From a virus, in IMG/VR virus record IMGVR_UViG_3300036795_000442, positions 1-36,886 of that record: a stretch of 36,886 nt of DNA. One strand, written 5' to 3'. Below are positions 1 to 5,860 of the stretch, in pieces (the first letter of the stretch is position 1; every line of letters starts with the position of its first letter). Made by a program: the position numbers and the translations under genes. The notes beneath the pieces are model-generated. The model did not search any database, was not told the DNA's origin, and was given only the letters and a program-made list of their open reading frames with translations.

Positions 1-654
1 CTATTTCGCGTGGTCGTTCAAGGCGGTTTCCGACTTCACGACGGCGTTTTCCGACTTGGCAAAGTCGGACGTTCCCGAAATGGACACGAAGTTGGTGACG
101 GCGAAGGCGCCGTGGAGCGCCAGCGCGGCCTCGTCGTAGGCGCGCGCGGCGCTGACCGCATCCGGGTAGGTCCCGATATGGCGCCACTGTCCGTCGATGC
201 TGATGCGCGCGCGCCAGCTCCCGCTGCTGGTGCGCTGGACGCCGCGATAGCCGCTGCGGTTCTTGACCCGGCGGTTGATGACGTTCTCACGCTGGCCGCA
301 GAGCCGCAGGTTGGCGCGGCGATTGTCCAGGCCGTCGCCATTCCAGTGGTCGACCACCAGGCCGGCCGGCGCGCGCATGAGCACGCGGTGCATCATCTCG
401 CCGCCGGAGCACGCGTAGAAGCTCTTGGAGCCGTTCCTGGCGGGCTTGGCGTACCACGGCCGCTCGCACAGGGCGTCAAAGTCCGCGGCGTCCACGATCG
501 CCACCAGGCCGCGGCTCAGGGCGATCGCGCGGCAGCCTTCGGGCGGCACGCCGTGGAGTCGCGCGGGGGCCTCGCGGGCCGGCTGCTCGCCGGCGGCGCG
601 TAGCAGCGCCAGCACGATATCGGGGAGCGTGATGAGCGGCGCCTGTCGGAACAC
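1..654 (-). CDS. HNH endonuclease with C-terminal AP2 DNA-binding domain
   Basis: This 217-residue protein is probably a site-specific, homing-type nuclease. An HNH_3-like core lies near residues 88-117 (His89, Asp102-His103, Asn111, then an RRANLRL stretch). An AP2-like DNA-binding domain follows at about 136-189, beginning GYRGVQ and ending in the usual AxAYDEAA...HG helix. HNH plus AP2 is a familiar combination in freestanding phage homing endonucleases. The start is GTG at 654, eight bases beyond the stop of the preceding small gene, with no clear ribosome-binding site. It is the last gene of the leftward operon in this window. The stop codon is the first three bases, so the gene is complete. 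The first 60 residues match nothing I know. Confidence 0.85.
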   Translation of the reverse strand: MFRQAPLITLPDIVLALLRAAGEQPAREAPARLHGVPPEGCRAIALSRGLVAIVDAADFDALCERPWYAKPARNGSKSFYACSGGEMMHRVLMRAPAGLVVDHWNGDGLDNRRANLRLCGQRENVINRRVKNRSGYRGVQRTSSGSWRARISIDGQWRHIGTYPDAVSAARAYDEAALALHGAFAVTNFVSISGTSDFAKSENAVVKSETALNDHAK

Positions 655-662
655 TGCGACAG

Positions 663-833
663 TTAGCTCTTCGTCAGCAGAACGATCTGGAACGCCTCGA
701 CAGAGACCGTGTCGAGAGGGGCGCCCGGGAGGTCCGTGGCGAGGGCGAAGCGTTGGACGCGTACTGTGACCTCGTCGCGGTCGCGCGCGGGCGGGAGGTC
801 GTTCAGAACGTCGCGAAGCTCTTGCACGGTCAC
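663..833 (-). CDS. small conserved-type phage protein (56 aa)
   Basis: This small acidic/basic protein has 56 residues. It starts TVQELRDVLNDLPP and continues with a short beta-like segment (EVTVRVQ). The opening resembles small phage and bacterial proteins with an xxVxELxxxLxxLPxDxxV pattern; their function is unknown to me. The start is GTG at 833, overlapping the integrase stop as GTGA, which implies translational coupling. A second in-frame GTG lies two codons later. It sits between integrase and the HNH gene in the leftward operon. No catalytic or metal-binding residues are apparent. Confidence 0.6.
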   Translation of the reverse strand: MTVQELRDVLNDLPPARDRDEVTVRVQRFALATDLPGAPLDTVSVEAFQIVLLTKS

Positions 834-2155
834 AGCGCCAGGCCTTCCCGCTTCGCCCACGCTTCCAGCTTGGCGGCGTCCTCGAGGGCGGCTTCGTCCA
901 GCAGGGTGAGGTAGTGCTGGCGCAGGATGTCGTCGCGATCGTTGGGGGCGTGGCCGGTCCAGCCGGGGATGCGGTCCAGGTCGACGTCGGCGAGGTAAAG
1001 GCGGGTGACGCAGGTGTCGCGGCTGTCGGCCACGTGCTTGGGCTGGAAGCTCTCCAGGCCGCCGTCCAGCAGGTAGGCCGCCTTGGCCTCGCGGAAGCGC
1101 CCGCCGAGGCTGGCGGTGTCGTGGCGGCGCTGGGTGGCCGGGTTCCACAGGAACGGCGTCGGGCCGAGCGGCTTGACGGTCGCGGCCGCGGCGTCGCGGG
1201 CGCGGCGATCGACGCGGGCCTGCACCCGCGGCAGGATGCCGGGCACCGCCTCGCGGCCGCGGCGCTTGCCCTTGTTGGGGACGAAGCGCCAGGTGCGGCC
1301 CTGCAGCGTGGCGAGGTCGACGGCGCACAGGTCGTGCGGCCGGGCGCCGGTCCACAGGCCGAGGGTGAGGCCGTCGCCGACGTCGGCGAAGCCGTGGGCG
1401 TCGCACCAGGGCGTGAAGCTCAGCTCCTCGGCCACGGTGATGATGATGCGCCGGCCCGGGTTGGACTGCCGGCCGAGCTTGGTGGCCGGGCTCTCGCCGA
1501 TCCACCCCTGCCAGCTGGCCCAGCGCAGCAAGGCGCCCATCGCGCCGATCGCCAGGTTGCCGACGCCGACGCTGTCCTGCTTGTACATCTCGACCAGCCA
1601 GCTGCGCAGCGCCGGCCGATCGATCTCCGCCACCGCGCCGGAGAACTTGCGCAGGATCCTGGTGGACATGGTGCGGTAGTTCTTCCGGGTCGCGTCGGAG
1701 ATCTCCACCAGGCCGGCGTCGACGTCGGCGAAGTAGCCGTCGACCATGGCCTGTACGGTGCGCCGCGCCGGCGGCGGCTTCATCGCCGGCGCGGCCTCGC
1801 CGAGGCGCGCGTGCGCCAGCTGCACCAGGTCGTCGACCAGGCTGCGGCGGAGGCGGTCGCCGGCGTCCTTCGCCGGCGGCATGGCTTCGAGCGTGGCCCG
1901 CAGCGCCTGGCGCGCCTCGTCGCCGACCACGCCCGGCTCGGCCGCCTCGCGCACCAGCTTGGCCCACAGCGCCCGGGCGTCGGCCGCGGCGATCGCCGCG
2001 CCGCGCTCGAGCCAGGCGCCGGCCTCGTCCTTCAGGTCGACGCCCTTGATGCCGGCCTTGCGCGCCGCCGGCGACGGCTCCCAGCGCGGCCGGCCGTCGC
2101 GGAACTTCAGCCCGTTGCGGAGCGAGGGCATGACGGGGCGACGCGGGCGGGCCAT
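830..2155 (-). CDS. int: tyrosine-family site-specific integrase
   Basis: This 441-residue protein would catalyse prophage integration and, with a directionality factor, excision. The C-terminal catalytic domain has Arg272 in a TGARPHD motif, a lysine-rich beta-turn (Lys295/Lys297), Arg379, His402 in WTGH, and the nucleophile Tyr415 in RQHY. The usual His of the HxxR box is not in register: Ala376 stands three before Arg379 and the nearest histidine is His374. An SAM-like core-binding domain lies around residues 130-220. I chose ATG 2155 because GAGAGGA lies six bases upstream; the open frame extends further but without protein-like sequence. It lies downstream of an AlpA/Xis-like gene, the normal int-xis neighbourhood. 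Confidence 0.93.
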   Translation of the reverse strand: MARPRRPVMPSLRNGLKFRDGRPRWEPSPAARKAGIKGVDLKDEAGAWLERGAAIAAADARALWAKLVREAAEPGVVGDEARQALRATLEAMPPAKDAGDRLRRSLVDDLVQLAHARLGEAAPAMKPPPARRTVQAMVDGYFADVDAGLVEISDATRKNYRTMSTRILRKFSGAVAEIDRPALRSWLVEMYKQDSVGVGNLAIGAMGALLRWASWQGWIGESPATKLGRQSNPGRRIIITVAEELSFTPWCDAHGFADVGDGLTLGLWTGARPHDLCAVDLATLQGRTWRFVPNKGKRRGREAVPGILPRVQARVDRRARDAAAATVKPLGPTPFLWNPATQRRHDTASLGGRFREAKAAYLLDGGLESFQPKHVADSRDTCVTRLYLADVDLDRIPGWTGHAPNDRDDILRQHYLTLLDEAALEDAAKLEAWAKREGLAL

Positions 2156-2178
2156 CGGAAATCCTCTCGGAGGGGAAT

Positions 2179-2520
2179 TCAGCCGCCGGCGGCGGCGAGG
2201 AGCCGGGCGGCAAGATCGCCCGGGGTCAGCACCGGCGCAACGGGGTCGTTGGCGGCTGCGGGTTCGGCGCCGGCGTTCGGGCGTTGCGCCAAGTCGCCCC
2301 GGGTCGCCGTGGGCCGGGCGCGATGCACGCCGGCGGCCTTGGCGCCCTTCCAGGCCTCGATGTCGGCGACGCGCCACCACGGCCGGCCGCCTTTCTCCGC
2401 GCCGACGAACGGGCGCGGGAAGCCCTCGTCGACGACGAGGCGCCGCCACGCCTTCCGGAACCGGTCGCGATGCCGGTGCAGAAGGGCGGCGGCGCCCGCG
2501 ATGTCGACGTCGGCGATCAA
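2179..2520 (-). CDS. AlpA/excisionase-like HTH DNA-binding protein
   Basis: This protein has 113 residues and starts at TTG 2520, overlapping the previous stop as TTGA. Residues about 1-62 form a helix-turn-helix or winged-helix unit ending GFPRPF...RPWWRVADIEAWK, the signature of AlpA/MerR-type excisionases and of small DNA-binding proteins beside phage integrases. The rest is a low-complexity Ala/Pro/Arg tail ending in a short leucine-rich helix. Its place just before the integrase makes a recombination-directionality role the best inference. A regulatory role or small-terminase-like DNA binding cannot be excluded. Confidence 0.7.
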   Translation of the reverse strand: MIADVDIAGAAALLHRHRDRFRKAWRRLVVDEGFPRPFVGAEKGGRPWWRVADIEAWKGAKAAGVHRARPTATRGDLAQRPNAGAEPAAANDPVAPVLTPGDLAARLLAAAGG

Positions 2521-2975
2521 CCGGCCTTCGCCTGCTGGGCCGCGGCCTGGGCCTGCTGGGCCAGGACGGCGCGGCCGGCGTCGGTGATCTTGATCGAGCC
2601 GGCGGCGCCGCCGGAGGGCTCGAACTCGCACAGGCCGGCGTCGACCAGGGCCTTGGCCACGGCCTCGGCCATGAACGGGCCGTGCGGGGTGGCGCAGTAG
2701 CCCAGCTTGGCGAAGTAGTAGAGGCCGTAGCGCTGGCGGCCGACCAGGGAGAGGTCGGTCGCGTCCGGCGCCACGGTGTTCATGGTCGCGGCGGCCGGCG
2801 CGGCCGGGGCCTTGGCCTTGGGCGGCTTGGCGGCTGCGGCCGGCGGCGGGTCCGACGTCGGCTGGGTGTCGGCCGGCGGGGCTGGCGGCGCGTTCGGGTC
2901 GGCCGGCGCGGCCGGGTTCGGCTCGCCGGTCTGAGCGCCGGCGGCGGCGCCGGCGTTCGGGTCGTCAGTGAACAT
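2517..2975 (-). CDS. hypothetical protein, Pro/Ala-rich N-terminus with winged-helix-like C-terminus
   Basis: This protein has 152 residues. Residues 1-64 are disordered-looking, rich in Pro and Ala with scattered Asp and Lys. The remaining part is compact, with aromatic residues (YGLYYFAKLGY), an alternating helix, and the sequence IKITDAGRAVL. TDAGRAxL is a common ending of winged-helix folds, so a DNA-binding role is possible but unproven. The last residues are Gln/Ala-rich. The start overlaps the preceding gene by 11 bases and the stop overlaps the TTG of the Xis-like gene, so it is part of one leftward transcript. Confidence 0.65.
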   Translation of the reverse strand: MFTDDPNAGAAAGAQTGEPNPAAPADPNAPPAPPADTQPTSDPPPAAAAKPPKAKAPAAPAAATMNTVAPDATDLSLVGRQRYGLYYFAKLGYCATPHGPFMAEAVAKALVDAGLCEFEPSGGAAGSIKITDAGRAVLAQQAQAAAQQAKAG

Positions 2976-3300
2976 GAGCTTGGACTTTCTGCTGGTGGGC
3001 GGCGGCGAGGCGCTCGGCCTCGTCCGCGGCCTGGGTGAACCGCAGGCCGAGGCCGGCGGGATCGGGACAGGCGCCGGCGATGCGGGCGCTGATGGCGACG
3101 TGGACGGCGACCTGGCGCGCCGTCGCCGGCGACAGGATCGCGTCGAGCCGGCCGAGCGTGACCCAGACCAGCGGCGCGGCGCTTTCGCCGGGGCGATGGC
3201 GCGTGGCGGCCTCGACCCGCGCCACGCCGGCGCAGATCTCCAGCTCGTAGGCGAGGCGGCGCACCAGCTCGGGCGCTTCGAGTTCGAGCGGCGGGGTCAT
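2965..3300 (-). CDS. hypothetical phage protein (111 aa)
   Basis: I do not recognise this 111-residue protein. It is largely helical, with an ELVRRLAYELE segment near the start, a central hydrophobic strand (LVWVTLG) and a basic, histidine-containing tail. It has no signal peptide, membrane segment or recognisable catalytic motif. The ATG at 3300 overlaps the stop of the tiny membrane-peptide gene as ATGA. This unbroken chain of overlaps through the leftward operon supports its reality. Confidence 0.6.
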   Translation of the reverse strand: MTPPLELEAPELVRRLAYELEICAGVARVEAATRHRPGESAAPLVWVTLGRLDAILSPATARQVAVHVAISARIAGACPDPAGLGLRFTQAADEAERLAAAHQQKVQAHVH

Positions 3301-3386
3301 CGGCGGCGCGGCCGGGCCAGGTAGGCGCCGAGCGCCACGGCGAGCAGCGTCAGCTCGGCGAGCAGGAAGATGCCGGCGCCGGTCAT
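3297..3386 (-). CDS. tiny single-pass membrane peptide (29 aa)
   Basis: This 29-residue peptide is almost entirely one hydrophobic helix, from GIFLLAELTLL to ALGAYLA, followed by the basic tail RPRRR. That would anchor it in the inner membrane with a positively charged cytoplasmic end. It is linked by ATGA overlaps to both neighbours: its ATG at 3386 overlaps the upstream stop and its TGA overlaps the downstream ATG. This double coupling is the main evidence that it is translated. Function is unknown; small phage membrane peptides can modulate lysis, exclusion or host membrane enzymes. Confidence 0.55.
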   Translation of the reverse strand: MTGAGIFLLAELTLLAVALGAYLARPRRR

Positions 3387-3700
3387 CGCCGGCGCTCCCG
3401 CGGCGGCAGGGTGACGATCGGCTGCGCCTGCAGCCGCCGCCGCAGCGCGCGCCCGGCGTAGAAGCGGGCGGCGCTGAGGTCCTCCCGCGGCGCGACGGCG
3501 GCGCCGGCCACGCCGGCGCGGAAGGCGTCGCGGTCCATGGAGCGCAGGCGGATGTCCTGCAGCCAGAGGAAGCCGGCCATCTGGCGCTTGAACCGCTGCA
3601 GGTTCACCTCGAGGCGGGCGTACAGCTCGTCGGTGTCGGCGTCGGCCGGCAGCGGCGCCGGGCGCGTGAACGGAAACGGGAACACGTTGCTGCGGCTCAT
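3383..3700 (-). CDS. hypothetical phage protein (105 aa)
   Basis: This 105-residue protein belongs to no family I recognise. A short unstructured N-terminus with a FPFPF cluster is followed by a mainly helical, arginine-rich body (a YARLEVNLQRFKRQ helix, then WLQDIRLRSMDRDAF). The C-terminus is very basic (RRRLQAQ ... PRERRR). Basic charge and helicity would suit nucleic-acid binding, but no motif proves it. It begins at ATG 3700, four bases inside the end of the GapR-like gene, so it is probably translated from the same message. Confidence 0.6.
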   Translation of the reverse strand: MSRSNVFPFPFTRPAPLPADADTDELYARLEVNLQRFKRQMAGFLWLQDIRLRSMDRDAFRAGVAGAAVAPREDLSAARFYAGRALRRRLQAQPIVTLPPRERRR

Positions 3701-3954
3701 GCGCCCGCCTCCGCCACCGCCCGCTCGTAGAGGTCGAGCAGCTCGCCCTCCTCGCGGACCGCGTCGCGGCTCTGCTTGCGCCGCTTGACCAGGGCCTTGA
3801 AGGTTTTGGCGTCGAAGCCGTTCGACCGCAGCTGGCCCAGGATGCCCGCCAGGCTCTCGTCAATCCCGGCCTTCTCGCTCTCCAGCCGCTCGTAGCTTTC
3901 GAGCAGCTGTTTCAGCAGCGGACTGCCTTTCGGCGTGTTGGGTTGATCGGACAT
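3697..3954 (-). CDS. GapR/DUF2312-family nucleoid-associated protein
   Basis: This 85-residue protein matches the GapR (DUF2312) pattern. An N-terminal coiled-coil helix (LKQLLESYERLESEKAGI, 13-31) is followed by the hallmark NGFDAKTFKALVKRRKQ segment at 45-61 and a C-terminal helix EEGELLDLYERA. In Caulobacter, GapR is a tetrameric clamp that binds over-twisted, AT-rich DNA ahead of replication and transcription machinery. This copy has a shorter N-terminal region than some chromosomal members. ATG 3954 is preceded by GGAGGGAC at ideal spacing, so the longer open frame (from 4020) is not the start. It is the first gene behind the leftward promoter, with an operator between promoter and start. 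Confidence 0.85.
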   Translation of the reverse strand: MSDQPNTPKGSPLLKQLLESYERLESEKAGIDESLAGILGQLRSNGFDAKTFKALVKRRKQSRDAVREEGELLDLYERAVAEAGA

Positions 3955-3964
3955 GCGTCCCTCC

Positions 3965-3981
3965 GTCGCGTTTGCCGCGAT
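3965..3981. promoter_or_regulatory. repressor operator, left site 1
   Basis: The 17-base inverted repeat GTCGCGTTTGCCGCGAT (complement ATCGCGGCAAACGCGAC) has the same arms and A-rich or T-rich centre as the operators beside the repressor gene at 4816 and 4874. It lies just downstream of the predicted leftward start site and upstream of the GapR-like gene, so binding would block early leftward transcription. Its centre is 32 bases, about three helical turns, from the second left site. Confidence 0.65.
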
Positions 3982-3993
3982 AAGGCCGCAATG

Positions 3994-4020
3994 GATGTAG
4001 CGGTTTGCGCGAGGCGTCAA
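3994..4020 (-). promoter_or_regulatory. leftward early promoter, Caulobacter sigma-73 type
   Basis: On the minus strand the -35 is TTGACGC (4020-4014). Twelve bases follow, then the -10 GCTACATC (4001-3994). Both elements fit the Caulobacter housekeeping consensus TTGACGS-N10-14-GCTANAWC exactly. Transcription would start near 3987 and read the GapR-like gene and the int-xis operon. An operator copy occupies the spacer and another lies just downstream. Confidence 0.75.
3998..4012. promoter_or_regulatory. repressor operator, left site 2
   Basis: On the minus strand this reads TCGCGCAAACCGCTA, one mismatch from an ideal TCGCG-N5-CGCGA inverted repeat and sharing the CAAAC centre of its partner. 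It fits exactly between the -35 and -10 of the leftward promoter, so occupancy would exclude polymerase. Confidence 0.55.
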
Positions 4021-4072
4021 GCGCGCGCAATCAACGCTAAGCTCGCGCCACCGCGTTGGAGAGCCGAAATCG

Positions 4073-4324
4073 ATGACGGGTTGGGTGGTGGCGCAGCCGA
4101 GAAACGACGCGCAGGATTTGGCGGAGTTTGCGCCGGGCTCCCCGCCCGCACCTAACCCGTGGCAGGATGCGGTTGATGTTTCGGTGGCCTACGGGCCGGC
4201 GATCGCCTTGGCCGTGGTGGCGATCGGAGTCTGTCTCTTCGTCGATCGGCCTAGCGCCGCAAGATCACGGCGTGAACCGCCTTCACGCTGGCGCCTTCGA
4301 CCGAGAATTCCTCGGGCGGATTGA
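4073..4324 (+). CDS. small membrane protein with N-terminus resembling the 26323 virion protein
   Basis: This 83-residue protein reads rightward between the leftward promoter and the repressor, overlapping the last 74 bases of the convergent repressor gene. Residues about 10-30 (RNDAQDLAEFAPGSPPAPNPW) closely resemble residues 9-30 of the large internal virion protein at 26323 (RDDAQDLQDFNPGTPPAPVPF). The relation is also visible in DNA, for example a shared CGACGCGCAGGAT. A transmembrane helix follows (AYGPAIALAVVAIGVCLFV, about 39-57), then a basic tail. GGAGAG lies nine bases before the ATG. Function is unknown. It could be a remnant of a duplicated gene end, or a membrane-anchored mimic used in the lysogen. 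Confidence 0.5.
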   Translation: MTGWVVAQPRNDAQDLAEFAPGSPPAPNPWQDAVDVSVAYGPAIALAVVAIGVCLFVDRPSAARSRREPPSRWRLRPRIPRAD

Positions 4325-4805
4325 ACTGGGCCAGGTGCACCTTGCCGTCGCGCATGCCGCGGTATTGCTTCACCAGGGCCGTGCCGTCGCGCAGCTCCAC
4401 GACGCAGTCGCCAAAGCGCGCCGGCGGGATTTTGCGGGCGACGATCACGGTTTCGCCTGAGTAGAGGCGCGGCTCCATGCTGTCGCCGGCGACACGCACG
4501 CCGAACGGCTCGCCTTTGACGAGGCCGGCCGGAATCTCCAACTCGTCCAGCACGTCGTTCGCGGCGAGCGATATCCGCTCGTCGCCGCCGGCGGCGGCAT
4601 AGCCGTACACCGGGATGCGGATCATCTCGGGTTCGCGAGCGCCCGAGAAGAACGCCTCGACCTGCTGCGCCTCTGACGGGGGCAGCTCCTTGTCGCTGCG
4701 GATCAGCCGGCCGACCGAGTGGATGGACCTGTGAAGGTGACTGGCCAGGGCGGTGTTCGTCCTGCCCTCGCGCCGCAAGCGCTCGCCAATGTCCGTCCCA
4801 CGCAT
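4251..4805 (-). CDS. S24/LexA-family (CI-like) prophage repressor
   Basis: This 184-residue lysogeny repressor has an N-terminal DNA-binding region at about residues 1-55 (a divergent HTH, from DIGERLRREG to IHSVGRLIRS). A C-terminal S24 peptidase/dimerisation domain follows. It contains the expected self-cleavage bond Ala72-Gly73 in AAAGG, the nucleophile Ser109 in AGDSM, and the general-base Lys146 in ALVKQY, so RecA-stimulated cleavage during SOS induction is expected. I place the start at ATG 4805; an upstream in-frame ATG at 4862 would add 19 residues overlapping the operators. No strong ribosome-binding site precedes 4805. It faces the rightward early operon across a control region with matching palindromes. 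Confidence 0.92.
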   Translation of the reverse strand: MRGTDIGERLRREGRTNTALASHLHRSIHSVGRLIRSDKELPPSEAQQVEAFFSGAREPEMIRIPVYGYAAAGGDERISLAANDVLDELEIPAGLVKGEPFGVRVAGDSMEPRLYSGETVIVARKIPPARFGDCVVELRDGTALVKQYRGMRDGKVHLAQFNPPEEFSVEGASVKAVHAVILRR

Positions 4806-4815
4806 AAGCGCGGGT

Positions 4816-4832
4816 GTCGCGAAAAACGCGAC
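4816..4832. promoter_or_regulatory. repressor operator, right site 1
   Basis: GTCGCGAAAAACGCGAC is a perfect inverted repeat with 6-base arms and an A5 centre. It lies 11 bases upstream of the repressor ATG on the minus strand. Together with 4874-4890, 3965-3981 and 3998-4012 it defines the consensus TCGCG-(R/C)(A/C)AA(A/C)-CGCGA. Its position suggests autoregulation of the repressor or control of its translation start region. Confidence 0.7.
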
Positions 4833-4841
4833 GCTTGGCGA

Positions 4842-4873
4842 TTGACGTAGAGCGCGAAGCACCCGCGATAAAT
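4842..4873 (+). promoter_or_regulatory. candidate rightward early promoter
   Basis: TTGACG at 4842-4847 is followed, after 19 bases, by GATAAA/ATAAAT at 4867-4873. The spacing is longer than ideal, so this is a weaker match than the leftward promoter. It points at the Cro/Carph-type gene at 4909, and an operator (4874-4890) overlaps the predicted start site. Confidence 0.4.
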
Positions 4874-4890
4874 GTCGCGGAAACCGCGAG
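4874..4890. promoter_or_regulatory. repressor operator, right site 2
   Basis: GTCGCGGAAACCGCGAG has perfect TCGCGG/CCGCGA arms around AAA and matches the 4816 site at 14 of 17 positions. It overlaps the expected transcription start of the rightward early operon. A second, overlapping repeat (CCGCGA-N6-TCGCGG, 4863-4880) shares its left arm. Confidence 0.65.
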
Positions 4891-4908
4891 ACCGCAACTG
4901 CCTACGCC

Positions 4909-5175
4909 ATGAGCGCCAAAACAGCCCACACGCCCGCCCAAAGGCTCATCGATCGCTTCGGCGTCAAGCGCCTCGCCGCGTGGAGCGGTCGGCACCAGAG
5001 CCGCGTGTGGGCCTGGGCGTGGGCGCCGGCGAAAGGCGGCACGGGCGGCGTCGTTCCGCACCGGCTTCGCCAGCGCATCACCGAAGGCGCGCTGCAGGAG
5101 GTGGGCGTCCGGTTGACGCCGGCGGACTTCGAGCCGGCCGACGGCGAGGCCTACCTGTTCGAGGCCGCCGCGTGA
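4909..5175 (+). CDS. Cro/Carph-isopro-type HTH regulator
   Basis: This is the first gene of the rightward early operon (88 residues). The segment 11-55, from QRLIDRFGVKRLAAWSGR through a Trp-rich stretch to GGTGGVVPHRLRQRI, resembles the Carph-isopro HTH family of small phage regulators: a GVKRLA-type helix pair followed by a W...P...IP-type wing. By position, diverging from an S24 repressor, it should act as a Cro-like switch or early activator. The C-terminal 30 residues are acidic. No good ribosome-binding site precedes ATG 4909; the predicted leader is only about 30 bases. Confidence 0.65.
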   Translation: MSAKTAHTPAQRLIDRFGVKRLAAWSGRHQSRVWAWAWAPAKGGTGGVVPHRLRQRITEGALQEVGVRLTPADFEPADGEAYLFEAAA

Positions 5176-5555
5176 CGCATCGCTGGCTCCCCTCGGACGT
5201 GGTCCCTTGGCGGCGGCTGGCGCTGGCGGCGCTGGCGGCGGGGACGGACGCCGAGCGGCGGCAGACCGGCGAGGTGCGCAAGGCGCTGCTGGCCGACCTG
5301 CAGCGCGCGGCCAAGGCGGCGTTCAAGCGGCGCTTCCCGGCGCCGGAAGCGGACTGGCCGCGGTTCTCGGCCTTCCTGCGACTGTCGGAAGATTACGCCA
5401 CTTCGAGCGACGCCTGGCGCGCCTCCTGGACCGCCGCGCTCGACCGCGCCGCGCGCGAGCTGCTGGCGCGGCTGACGCCGGACGATCCCGAGCCGCCGCG
5501 CAGCGCCGCCGCCGCCGGCGGCGAGGCGCGCCGGCCCTGGTGGGATCGCGATTGA
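5172..5555 (+). CDS. hypothetical early protein (127 aa)
   Basis: This 127-residue protein starts at GTG 5172, overlapping the preceding stop as GTGA. It is helical and Trp/Arg-rich: a WLPSDVVPWRRL start, a long helix around residues 25-50 ending KRRFPAPEADW, and a second Trp-rich helical segment (WRASWTAALDRAAREL). The tail is Pro/Ala-rich and ends PWWDRD. No family is recognised. Its place in the early operon between regulators suggests a role in replication control or host takeover, but that is inference from position only. Confidence 0.6.
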   Translation: MTHRWLPSDVVPWRRLALAALAAGTDAERRQTGEVRKALLADLQRAAKAAFKRRFPAPEADWPRFSAFLRLSEDYATSSDAWRASWTAALDRAARELLARLTPDDPEPPRSAAAAGGEARRPWWDRD

Positions 5556-5860
5556 TGCCGAGCAGGGGACCGACAGCCGAAGGGATCGCCGCGGCTTGGG
5601 ATCATGTTCGCAGGCGCGTGCGGGACGGGTCTGACGGACCGTTCTGCTGCCTTAGCTGCTCCGGGCCGCGCACCTGGCCCGTGATGCTCTGGGCGTTGGG
5701 CGCCGCCTTCCCACGCCGCAGCCCAGTCGATTGGGCGCCCTTCCTCGACATCGATCCGGACGACGCGGCGGTCACGCTCGCGCGGGTCCGGACCTACCCC
5801 TGGTTCTCGTGGGACCTCGTCACCGAGGCCATGGCCATCATGATCGAGGCCTCGGCGTGA
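5555..5860 (+). CDS. hypothetical early protein (101 aa)
   Basis: This 101-residue protein begins at ATG 5555, sharing one base with the previous stop (TGATG). It has a cysteine cluster (FCCLSC at about 31-36), which could bind metal although a full set of ligands is not obvious. A Trp/Phe-rich second half follows (WAPFLDIDPDD, YPWFSWDLV), ending in a short acidic helix. No family is recognised. The stop overlaps the GTG of the DnaA-like fusion gene, so translation is probably coupled. Confidence 0.55.
   Translation: MPSRGPTAEGIAAAWDHVRRRVRDGSDGPFCCLSCSGPRTWPVMLWALGAAFPRRSPVDWAPFLDIDPDDAAVTLARVRTYPWFSWDLVTEAMAIMIEASA

Noticed and set aside
2280-2298. 19-base sequence GGCGTTGCGCCAAGTCGCC shared with about 22613
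   Set aside because: Both copies lie inside unrelated coding frames on different strands with no flanking similarity; probably chance in high-GC DNA.
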